Of a stretch of DNA of 7,102 nt, positions 1-6,903 are shown in pieces (position 1 is the first letter of the stretch; the number at the start of each line of letters is the position of its first letter). A program made the position numbers and the translations under genes. The notes below the pieces were generated by a model that was not told where the DNA came from, did no database searches, and saw nothing but the letters and a program-made list of their open reading frames with translations. This DNA is from Armatimonadota bacterium. Lineage in GTDB: Bacteria > Armatimonadota > Fimbriimonadia > Fimbriimonadales > Fimbriimonadaceae. The stretch lies in assembly GCA_023423495.1 (NCBI GenBank), contig JAFAFM010000016.1, positions 1 to 7,102 of the forward strand, given 5' to 3'.

Positions 1-228
1 GCCCTCGACCCGATCGCAACCAGCCGAATCGAGGATTTAATGGATGAGTTGAAGCACGACTATACGATTGTAATCGTGACTCACAACATGCAGCAAGCCC
101 AGAGAGCGAGCGACACGACGGCTTTCTTTATGCTCGGAAATCTGGTGGAAGTGAACAATACTGCGGATATCTTCCTGTTTCCCCAACGCAAAGAAACGGA
201 AGATTACATATCAGGAAGGTTCGGCTAG
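1..228 (+). CDS. pstB: Phosphate ABC transporter ATP-binding protein PstB, C-terminal part (5' truncated by window edge)
   Basis: This is the ATPase subunit of the high-affinity phosphate importer PstSCAB, which powers phosphate uptake from the cytoplasmic face of the PstC/PstA channel. Only the last 75 codons are present, reading in frame from base 1 to the TAG at 226-228. The visible part opens with the D-loop ALDP, which directly follows Walker B in ABC ATPases. It continues with the switch histidine in VTHNMQQA (His codon at 82-84), and ends in the PstB-typical tail [10 protein letters not shown]. The Walker A, Q-loop and signature motifs lie upstream of the window. The VTHNMQQA block and GRFG terminus are characteristic of PstB rather than ABC ATPases in general, so the name is secure. 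The next gene on the same strand starts 29 nt downstream and is a histidine kinase, not phoU. Confidence 0.95.
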   Translation, partial: ALDPIATSRIEDLMDELKHDYTIVIVTHNMQQAQRASDTTAFFMLGNLVEVNNTADIFLFPQRKETEDYISGRFG

Positions 229-257
229 ACGGGTCCTTCAAGTAAACTCCCGGTCGA

Positions 258-1559
258 ATGGAAACCAATGCACGGCTGATTCAGGCCGTACAAATTGCCA
301 CAAGGAAGCTGGCCAGTACTGGGCAGTTTGATAAGCTCCTTAAAGAAGTCCTCCAACTCTGCGTGGAGGCGGTGGGCGCTTCGGGCGGAACCATTTACGT
401 TCATGAGCCCGGGCAACAGCGTCTTCGTTTCCAGCACGTTATTCCGGAGTCGGTTTCCGACAAGCTTCCGGTAAAAGACATCCCGGATGACTACGGGGTA
501 GCGGGCCAAGCGTTCCAGACCAAGCAGACGGTGTCCAAAGACTTCCCTGCGCGGCCCGAACTCAGCGACTTCGAGCAGGCAACCGGCGTCGTTCTTCGAA
601 ACATGATCGCCTGTCCGTTGGCGATGGAAGACGAAACTCCTATTGGTGTCGTTCAAATCCTCAATAAGAACGATGGCTCCTTTACCGAGGCCGACACCGC
701 GGTTCTGGAAACCGTCGCGGCAGTTTCCGCGATGGCCTATGCGAACTCCCGCTTGCTTGAAGAATCCACACGGGCTTCCAGCTTGCTTGGTATGGGCAAA
801 GTGAGCCACGACATCGGCAACCTTGCCGCGAGTCTGTACGCCAACTTAAGTTTCAGCGAACTCGCCATGGGTGGTTTGAAGGATCACCTGAAAGACGCGG
901 ACGTCGACGAATCCGTGTCGATGTATGTCGAGACGCTCGACGGAATGTTTGTGGACATCCAGAAGTCCGTTGACCGAATTGTCGGATACTCCCGCCTCAT
1001 TAGCGACTTGTCCGCAGGCCGGTCTCTGCGGCCCGAAAAGGTTCTCGCGCCGCTTGCCGAGACCATCCAAACCAGTGCGGCCTATCTCGAGACGGAAGGG
1101 CGTAAAAATCACGTGGCTCTCCTCTACGAAATCCAAGAGGACGCCCCGCCCCTTTATCACGACGAACTGTACTTATTCCGAATTGTTCAAAACCTCGTCG
1201 GTAACGCGATCAAGGCCGTCAAGGAGACCATTCCCGACGACTGGCAGGCGCATGTCGAGGGCAGCGAAGACGGCATCATTCTCGGAGAAGTCACCGTCAG
1301 ATACTTCTTCAAAGATAATCGCCATGTGATCGAAGTCCAAGACAGTGGACCAGGAATGCCGCCCGAAGTCGCAGAGAGAATTCTTAAGGGTACTGCGCGC
1401 AGCCAGTGGGACAAAGGCGGCGGTTCCGGATGGGGCACAAAGATCGTGATGGAACTGGCGGCGACCCACAACGCGGTCGTGGAAATCGATAGCGAGATCG
1501 GCGTCGGATCCACCTTCCGCGTTGCCTTTCCGCACGATGAGGGTCCAAAAGAAGCTTAA
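258..1559 (+). CDS. Soluble GAF-domain sensor histidine kinase
   Basis: This 433-residue protein has no membrane segment or signal peptide and should be a cytoplasmic two-component kinase. Residues about 20-165 form a GAF sensor domain (GTIYVHE near 44-50; PIGVVQILNKNDGSF near 128-142). The dimerisation helices carry the H-box KVSHDIGN, with His184 as the likely phosphoacceptor. Asp185-x-x-Asn188 fits the E/D-x-x-T/N phosphatase motif, so a bifunctional kinase/phosphatase is plausible. The ATPase domain has the N-box NLVGNAIKAV (312-321), the G1 box DSGPGMP (362-368) and an unusual G2 box GGGSGWG (387-393). The ATG at 258 is the first possible start because an in-frame TAA lies at 243-245; no good Shine-Dalgarno sequence precedes it. 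It lies 29 nt after pstB, suggesting co-transcription and perhaps a role in phosphate signalling, but the GAF ligand and partner regulator are unknown. Confidence 0.9.
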   Translation: METNARLIQAVQIATRKLASTGQFDKLLKEVLQLCVEAVGASGGTIYVHEPGQQRLRFQHVIPESVSDKLPVKDIPDDYGVAGQAFQTKQTVSKDFPARPELSDFEQATGVVLRNMIACPLAMEDETPIGVVQILNKNDGSFTEADTAVLETVAAVSAMAYANSRLLEESTRASSLLGMGKVSHDIGNLAASLYANLSFSELAMGGLKDHLKDADVDESVSMYVETLDGMFVDIQKSVDRIVGYSRLISDLSAGRSLRPEKVLAPLAETIQTSAAYLETEGRKNHVALLYEIQEDAPPLYHDELYLFRIVQNLVGNAIKAVKETIPDDWQAHVEGSEDGIILGEVTVRYFFKDNRHVIEVQDSGPGMPPEVAERILKGTARSQWDKGGGSGWGTKIVMELAATHNAVVEIDSEIGVGSTFRVAFPHDEGPKEA

Positions 1560-1595
1560 GGAACCATTCCTTGTCGGCGTCGGGTTGAGAGATAC

Positions 1596-1600
1596 GAGGA
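1596..1600 (+). promoter_or_regulatory. Shine-Dalgarno sequence that decides a TTG start
   Basis: GAGGA lies 6 nt upstream of the TTG at 1607-1609. An in-frame TGA at 1586-1588 rules out any earlier start. The first internal ATG (codon 59) would remove the membrane helix, so this site supports TTG initiation. Confidence 0.75.
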
Positions 1601-1606
1601 AACGAT

Positions 1607-2443
1607 TTGAGCCAAGCACCCCAAGACTTAGAGCGGACCGACGAACAACCTAAAAGCCAGTACATCAGCAAGAAGGACATCAAAGTTTTCCTCATCGCTC
1701 TGATCTTGCTCGCCGTTCTGCTAAGCCCTGTTTACTTCGTCCTTAAGGAAAATAGCGACTCTTACCTCTGCAAGCGGAATATGCAGGCGATTTCGAAGGC
1801 GATCATGCTTTATGCCGCTGAAAACAACGATCGGCTTCCGCCGGCTTATGTAACCATGGATGGCGTGACTCCGTACGTGGAACGCGATGGTGGCGTTTAC
1901 ACCTGGGCGAACCTGATCCACCCCCATATGAAACGGGATACAAGCTTAAAGTGTCCGAAAGCTTCGGAGGAAGATTGCTTCCTCGATCACGACTCCGGCA
2001 CGGGCAAGTTGATGCACGTCTCTTACGGGATGTATTTGCCCATGGGCGGTATGGCGATAAGCTCGATCTCAAACCCCGAGTCCTCGATACTTGTGGGTGA
2101 AACTTCCAGTTCGACCACCATCGACGCCTTCAACCCATTTCCCATCAAGGGTCCAGAAGGACAGCGCCTGCGCGATGGATTCATCATCACGTGGAACACC
2201 GGAAACCGCCTCGGTTCAGAAGCGATCAGCGCGGTGTCTCGCTTGGCATACCCGAATACGGCATCGGGGCAATTCAAAAAAGACGGGGCGGCCCGACATC
2301 CTGGCGGTAACCACTTTATTACTGTCGCCGGGACGAGTGTAACCCTACCGCCGACCGCGGCCATCGTGGATTGGGATCCACGTCGGAAGGTGATTCAGGG
2401 GAAATGGACTGTGCCGGAGCCCTACCTCCTGGGTTCCAACTAA
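1607..2443 (+). CDS. Single-pass membrane protein related to the H-X9-DG (DUF1559-like) prepilin-type family
   Basis: This is a 278-residue protein of unknown function, initiated at TTG. A polar N-terminus (about 1-24) precedes one hydrophobic segment (about 26-46, FLIALILLAVLLSPVYF), so the remainder is probably outside the inner membrane. The ectodomain follows the layout of planctomycete/armatimonad H-X9-DG prepilin-like proteins. These features are Cys55 in CKRNMQAISKAIMLYA followed by NNDRLPP; a Trp100-centred block; LKCP with Cys116; VSYGMY (138-143) and PESSILVGE (157-165); and a C-terminal RHPGGN block. Two hallmarks are missing. There is no G-F-T-L-x-E-like prepilin peptidase site before the helix. 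The H-X9-DG motif reads His231, nine residues, then Ala241-Gly242. It is thus likely a non-processed, anchored relative rather than a pilus subunit. It lies 47 nt after the kinase gene, probably in the same transcript. Family placement is by motif recognition only. Confidence 0.7.
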   Translation: MSQAPQDLERTDEQPKSQYISKKDIKVFLIALILLAVLLSPVYFVLKENSDSYLCKRNMQAISKAIMLYAAENNDRLPPAYVTMDGVTPYVERDGGVYTWANLIHPHMKRDTSLKCPKASEEDCFLDHDSGTGKLMHVSYGMYLPMGGMAISSISNPESSILVGETSSSTTIDAFNPFPIKGPEGQRLRDGFIITWNTGNRLGSEAISAVSRLAYPNTASGQFKKDGAARHPGGNHFITVAGTSVTLPPTAAIVDWDPRRKVIQGKWTVPEPYLLGSN

Positions 2444-3342
2444 CCAACAAGCGGGCGGGATTCCGCAATATCCTCGAGCCAACTTGCGCACGCCTCATCT
2501 TCCGTTGGCACCTGTACACCAGGGATGAGGTACCAAGTCTCGGAATGCGAAGCATAGTCGCCCGGTGGAATGGTCTCCATGGGGCCAAGACTCTCGACCT
2601 CGAGCATGTCCTCTCTAGCGAAGGTTTCAAAGTTACACCCGCCATCGGGATAAACGTAATCACTCTCGGCGCCAAACCGCTTTAGGAAGAGCAAGCTGAA
2701 ATTTGCATAGGCTGCATAGCCCTGGTCGACAAAGGTGCCAACCTTTTGAGAACCGCGAGTTGCATCTTGCCTCAGCCGGACGACTCTTTTGCCCCACGTC
2801 CACCGGGAGTCGGTCATGTCTGTGTAGTGCCAAAGGACAAGCGGTCTGGCGGGCAACACTTTCTCGCTATGCGGGATATGTGGTGCCTGAGGAAAGAGGC
2901 ACTCCCCACCTGGAGCCATCACAGTTAGAGCCCAGGGCGCCAACTCAACGGCATAGACACCATTGTTGTAGATGCGGTGCTCGATGCAGAGAGCTTCGCC
3001 GACTGCTTTAATTCGAATCTCTTTCTGTATGTGCCACTTCTCAGCGGATGCACGAAACACAAGCCACCCATCCTCTTCGAATGCCTCGACTGGCCCATTG
3101 TCAGGGTGGAGCGTTTTTGGGTCCTCTTCTGGGGCAATCCAGAGCCTGTGCCCGCCGTAGCTCTTGTACTCTTCCCCGCCGGACTTCCCCATGTCCTTTG
3201 CATACTCAACCAACATATTTGGTCCCTCCACAAATCCATAGCGGATGATCCGGGGCCCAACTTCGAGGGTAATGATTGCTTCAGCGTTTCCGGCGACGAT
3301 TCGGGCGCAGCGCTGCCAACCGCCGTAAGGCACGATTTCCAT
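2440..3342 (-). CDS. DUF4380 / galactose mutarotase-like protein
   Basis: This 300-residue protein has no signal peptide or membrane segment and is probably cytoplasmic. It has the pattern of DUF4380 proteins, which adopt the aldose 1-epimerase (galactose mutarotase) beta-sandwich and presumably bind a carbohydrate. The visible blocks are YGGWQRCARI (6-15); EVGPRIIRYGF (27-37) followed by NMLVEY; YGGHRLWIAPE (62-72); NFETF (237-241); LEVESLGP (247-254); and PPGDYASHSETWYL (259-272). Length matches the family. The substrate is unknown and catalytic residues cannot be assigned from sequence alone. The ATG lies 18 nt after the stop of the outer-membrane barrel gene, in the same reading frame, with no Shine-Dalgarno sequence, which suggests translational coupling in a two-gene operon. 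Its TAG stop (2442-2440) overlaps the TAA of the convergent gene. Confidence 0.83.
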   Translation of the reverse strand: MEIVPYGGWQRCARIVAGNAEAIITLEVGPRIIRYGFVEGPNMLVEYAKDMGKSGGEEYKSYGGHRLWIAPEEDPKTLHPDNGPVEAFEEDGWLVFRASAEKWHIQKEIRIKAVGEALCIEHRIYNNGVYAVELAPWALTVMAPGGECLFPQAPHIPHSEKVLPARPLVLWHYTDMTDSRWTWGKRVVRLRQDATRGSQKVGTFVDQGYAAYANFSLLFLKRFGAESDYVYPDGGCNFETFAREDMLEVESLGPMETIPPGDYASHSETWYLIPGVQVPTEDEACASWLEDIAESRPLVG

Positions 3343-3360
3343 TAGTGAGGAGGATACCGA

Positions 3361-6300
3361 TTAGAAGCGCAGCGAGTAGTCCATGCGCAGCGACCAGTTG
3401 TCCTTCTTAAAGCCATCCGCGATGTTGTACCGATAGCTCAGGTTTCCAAGGAAGAAACTGAAGCTTTGGTTGGGACCCGCTTTCTGGTCGTATTGGATGC
3501 TGTATCGACTGGTCAGTTGTCGGTTGAGGCCAGCGCCATTGACTTCCTCAAGCCCGTAGTACAACTTTAGTGGCGATCCAGACTTCTCGAACAAGCTCAC
3601 ATTCAAGCCGGCCGTTCGTCGAAGACCGTTGTTCTGGTCGTTGCGCATCTCGCGCCACTCGCCACCGATCGTAAAGCCGCTCGGAGCCTTGTAATCCAAC
3701 TTCCAAACGTTGTGCCGCTCCGGAGATGGAACTGAGCCGAGGATCGCATCGCTCTTTGCCTGCTCCGGGTTGGTGAGGAACTGGTGAGTCAACTCGAAAT
3801 TCTTGTTGGGCTTGGCGGTCACGTTAAAGTTCCGAATCATGACCTGGTCGTCCCACGGCAACGTTCGAACCTTGTAATAAATGCTTCCCTTCAGCCAGCG
3901 CTTGTCCGATTGATCCGTTGCGAACGAGAATGTTCGGTCAACTGCTCTAAAGCCGTTCGTGAACATCTGTCCAAGGTAGCTGTAACCCAGGGAATTTGAA
4001 CCAATCTTGGCCGAGAAGTTGAACATCTTGTTCTCTCGGATCCATTTGCTATAGTCCGCCGCCGTGTCCACCCCGAAGTTCATCTGAATATCATTCAGGA
4101 ACCCAAATTTGAATGGCTTGTTGGTGCCGATGGACATCTTGCTGAAGGACTGGGTGCGCTCCGTGCTGCCATCCCATGATCTTTCGCCGTAGCCGCCACC
4201 AAGCTTGAGATTGCCAAGGGTCGCCTGACCTGTGCCACCAGCTTGCTCTGGGTTTACTAGGCCCGCAGTCTGACCAACCGTGAAATTCTGCTGCGTAAGC
4301 CCGTTGTCGCCGTTCAACTGTCGGGCATAGCCGTACGCAATCTGCAATCCATTACCAAGATCGAACCAGAAACCGTAGTTTCGGTTGCTCTCGTCTCGCT
4401 CGTCGCCATTGCGGTCGATCTTCCGCTCCGTGACGCTAACTCCCAAACGCTTGTTGAGGTTGGTGCTAACCGTGTTCGCACTAATGTCTTCTTTCTGTCC
4501 GTTGTCGAAATCCGTCCGCGTTTGCTCAGTTCGCAGCTTGGTAGTCGCGTTGAGCGATGTTTCGTAGGCCAGGTACTGACGTCGGAAATCTGGCAGGTCG
4601 GTATTCCGGCCATCGAAGTCCTGCCTCTCATTGAAAAGCTGAATCGTGCCGTACTTGCCCATGTTTTGGTACAACGACATCTTCTCCGTCAGGTTGGCGA
4701 AGAGCGTGCTCATTGGGTCGTTGCTGTTGTTTTGCAGCTTCACGTAACCGAACTGCGTGTTCTTGTTCGGCTTCCAGTTCAGAATCATGTTCTGAATATG
4801 ATCGTTTCGCTCGATTGCGTCAGCTTTGGCAACGTAGTCATAGAAGTCCACGCTCAGTGAGGGCAAGAGTTGCCACTTGACGCGAACGTCTCGCTGGTCA
4901 AATCCACGAAGCTGATTCAGTAGATCCTTTTCCGGGTCGACCAATTGGTTTGCATTGGCGAAACCAGGGTCGACTTCCCGAGCGTTGGCAGAAACCTGCA
5001 GCTTGTTGTCCTGGTAGTTAAACTGCTTGCGCGAGACCCCACCGTCCGGCGAGTCGGCATCCATCTGGCTATAGGCGAGCTTGCCGCCCTTGAGATTCAT
5101 GTTCAGGGCGAGGTCTGCTCGCTCCAAGCCAGCGATTGTGCCGAGCCGCTGTCGCTCAAACTCCATCAGGGAGAACAGCTCGCCAAAATCTTTGCCGAGA
5201 CTCTGCTTTCGGTACTTGAGGTCAAAGTCCTTCGAGGAGATGCCGAGCGTATCAACGGATCCCGCATCCTTCTGGCCGGAGAGCTGCAGCGTGTCGAAGC
5301 TGAACTTCCAATTCTTGAATGGCTCCGCCGTGACCCGCGTCATCGTGCGGTCGATACCATTCGACTTCAGAAGCCAGCCGCGCTCTGCCCCGATGTTCGG
5401 CTTGGTGCCAGCACCGTACATATTTGCGATCGCATTGATGTTCGCGTCACCTTCTGCCGTTGCGTTAAGTGGTGCAAAACCTGTGTAGTTAGAGTCGAAA
5501 GATCGCGAGGAGTGCTCTAAGCTCCAACCCTTGCCGCCGGCGGAAATGTCCTGCGACTTGAAGGAACCGCCTTTGGACTCAATGATGCTCTGCGCAAACT
5601 TGATCGCTTGGAAGTCTTTGCCCAAGAGCGCGGCTTCCATGGCCATCCACTGCCGCTTCAATCCCAATTCGCGGCCGAACAGCGCCTGCTCGTCGCCCTT
5701 GAGGCTGCCCATCCGAGTGAATGAGCTATCCACTTCTTGGTCGATCAGGCTGAACTTTATCTTGGAAGTATCGAGGGCGAGTTCCCGGCGCTCGATTCCA
5801 TTCCCAGCCCGCATATCCTCAATGCTCGTGGTCTTAAAGGACAAACCGCCTTGCTTGGGCCCGAACGCAAAGCCCAGATTGAGGTTTTCGCGGGCCATGC
5901 CAACTTCCTTTTGAAGCTGGGCTCGATCCGCTTCGGCGAGATCATTAAAGCGCTTGAAGTCGCTGTCGACTCTCTGAGAGTTCCAGTCGACCTTTAGCCC
6001 GCCCGTGTTGAAGCTCAGCGAGCGCCAGTCAATCCCGGACTGCCCGTCTGCTACCGACCTTACGCTGGCGCCAAATCCGATCGCGCCAACCTTCAAGTCC
6101 TTCATTCCGAAACCGAGGCGAGTCAACCCGCGCTCTTTCTCTAGCTGCTGCGCGTTGTATCCGGCATCTGCGGCTGCGGCAAAGCCTTTGAAATTCTTGG
6201 AGACGTCTTGGTAGTCGGCAGTGATTTTGCCGCCCATGAAATTGGATTCCAAGTTTTGGGCGATGAGGTGTGATTTCCCTTCATCGACCTTGGTGCCCGC

Positions 6301-6903
6301 CTTCTCTGCCTCGATCAAGGAATTGGCATCGACCTTTTGACGATCGCCGAAGAACATCACGCCCTTCAGCAAACCCTTGTTGCCCAGGTCGAAGGAGTTA
6401 TTGAATCCAAAAAGGTTTGTGGAAATGACTTGGCCGTCAGCCGTCCGCTCCGTCATTCCGAAACCGAGCACCATGCTTAGCGCTCCAGGAGCAATATCGT
6501 ATTTGAACCCTGCAACCCCATTCAGATTCAGGCCGCTGGAAGGTTGAGCTTTGGCGTTTTTGTCATAGCGGTACGACACCGTTACGGTCTCGCCCACCTT
6601 CATGGCTCGCCGGATGTACACCACGCCGGATGCGTAGTCCATCGAATAGTCTTCGCCCCGCTTTAGGACGGCGTTGCCAAGTTGAACTCTTTCCGAGCCG
6701 GCAATGACGTTGCCGTGTTTAAGGGGAACACCTGGAGTATTTGCGCGTGCAGTGATAAGGTCGAGGGCGGCGGTTCCGCCAGCTACGTTTGCCGGAGCAT
6801 TGGGATCCTGGGAATTGATGTTAAGAGGCACTTGGGCGGTCGCTACGATTGGCATAGAGCAAATCGCAAAACAACCGACCTTCTTCCAATTTAGCCTTCC
6901 CAT
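3361..6903 (-). CDS. Large outer-membrane beta-barrel protein with internal repeats and a SprA-like N-terminal domain
   Basis: This is a 1180-residue exported protein of unknown function. Residues 1-23 look like a signal peptide (KK at 7-8, hydrophobic core, ATA before Gln24). Cys11 and Cys15 fall in this leader and the mature chain has no cysteine. Residues about 63-113 (VIAGSERVQLGN, GEDYSMDYASGVVYI, ETVTVSYRYD) resemble the small beta domain found in large surface/outer-membrane proteins such as Bacteroidota SprA. Residues about 233-718 carry six diverged repeats. The rest (about 719-1180) alternates polar and aromatic residues in strand-length runs separated by Asn/Gly/Asp turns, and the chain ends WSLRMDYSLRF. 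A terminal Phe on an amphipathic strand is the usual signal for BAM-dependent barrel assembly. The ATG has a strong Shine-Dalgarno sequence. The protein heads a two-gene operon with the DUF4380 gene. Transport, adhesion or structural roles are all possible. Confidence 0.82.
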   Translation of the reverse strand: MGRLNWKKVGCFAICSMPIVATAQVPLNINSQDPNAPANVAGGTAALDLITARANTPGVPLKHGNVIAGSERVQLGNAVLKRGEDYSMDYASGVVYIRRAMKVGETVTVSYRYDKNAKAQPSSGLNLNGVAGFKYDIAPGALSMVLGFGMTERTADGQVISTNLFGFNNSFDLGNKGLLKGVMFFGDRQKVDANSLIEAEKAGTKVDEGKSHLIAQNLESNFMGGKITADYQDVSKNFKGFAAAADAGYNAQQLEKERGLTRLGFGMKDLKVGAIGFGASVRSVADGQSGIDWRSLSFNTGGLKVDWNSQRVDSDFKRFNDLAEADRAQLQKEVGMARENLNLGFAFGPKQGGLSFKTTSIEDMRAGNGIERRELALDTSKIKFSLIDQEVDSSFTRMGSLKGDEQALFGRELGLKRQWMAMEAALLGKDFQAIKFAQSIIESKGGSFKSQDISAGGKGWSLEHSSRSFDSNYTGFAPLNATAEGDANINAIANMYGAGTKPNIGAERGWLLKSNGIDRTMTRVTAEPFKNWKFSFDTLQLSGQKDAGSVDTLGISSKDFDLKYRKQSLGKDFGELFSLMEFERQRLGTIAGLERADLALNMNLKGGKLAYSQMDADSPDGGVSRKQFNYQDNKLQVSANAREVDPGFANANQLVDPEKDLLNQLRGFDQRDVRVKWQLLPSLSVDFYDYVAKADAIERNDHIQNMILNWKPNKNTQFGYVKLQNNSNDPMSTLFANLTEKMSLYQNMGKYGTIQLFNERQDFDGRNTDLPDFRRQYLAYETSLNATTKLRTEQTRTDFDNGQKEDISANTVSTNLNKRLGVSVTERKIDRNGDERDESNRNYGFWFDLGNGLQIAYGYARQLNGDNGLTQQNFTVGQTAGLVNPEQAGGTGQATLGNLKLGGGYGERSWDGSTERTQSFSKMSIGTNKPFKFGFLNDIQMNFGVDTAADYSKWIRENKMFNFSAKIGSNSLGYSYLGQMFTNGFRAVDRTFSFATDQSDKRWLKGSIYYKVRTLPWDDQVMIRNFNVTAKPNKNFELTHQFLTNPEQAKSDAILGSVPSPERHNVWKLDYKAPSGFTIGGEWREMRNDQNNGLRRTAGLNVSLFEKSGSPLKLYYGLEEVNGAGLNRQLTSRYSIQYDQKAGPNQSFSFFLGNLSYRYNIADGFKKDNWSLRMDYSLRF
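4750..6207 (-). repeat. Six diverged tandem protein repeats within the barrel gene
   Basis: Units begin at about residues 233, 311, 390, 468, 568 and 643 (bases 6207-5974, 5973-5737, 5736-5503, 5502-5203, 5202-4978 and 4977-4750). The shared pattern is [VFL]-[DSG]-x2-[FY]-x2-[FLMA]-x2-[LA], then a hydrophobic residue exactly 5 before G-[LMIF]-x-[RQ], then beta strands. Anchor aromatics are F238, F316, F395, Y473, F573 and F648. Anchor glycines are G259, G335, G414, G516, G592 and G667. The aromatic-to-Gly distance is 19 in units 2, 3, 5 and 6, and 21 in unit 1. Unit 4 has 43, from an insertion rich in Ala, Asn and Gly (about 477-505). Similarity is seen at protein level only. Confidence 0.7.

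Noticed and set aside
225..809. A 194-codon open frame on the minus strand opposite the histidine kinase
   Set aside because: It is antisense to a clear GAF/kinase coding region, its translation shows no domain-like pattern, and it has no supporting context.
2380..2520. Bidirectional rho-independent terminator at the convergent junction
   Set aside because: I found no GC-rich hairpin followed by a T run on either strand.
3347..3353. GAGGAGG on the plus strand as a ribosome binding site
   Set aside because: No suitable start codon follows at a proper distance, and the downstream sequence is the end of the minus-strand barrel gene.
3343..3363. Programmed stop readthrough fusing the barrel to the DUF4380 protein
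   Set aside because: The frames match, but the barrel ends in a canonical terminal Phe strand that a fusion would destroy, and the second protein begins at its family's normal N-terminus.
4945..5520. A 191-codon open frame on the plus strand inside the barrel gene
   Set aside because: It lies antisense to the repeat region, whose protein-level repeats show that the minus frame is the real one; no domain is recognisable.
6847..6903. Possible lipoprotein signal (Cys11 or Cys15 of the barrel protein)
   Set aside because: Residues before Cys11 (K-V-G) do not fit a lipobox and the position is too close to the N-terminus; Cys15 lies inside the hydrophobic core. A signal peptidase I site at ATA-Gln fits better.
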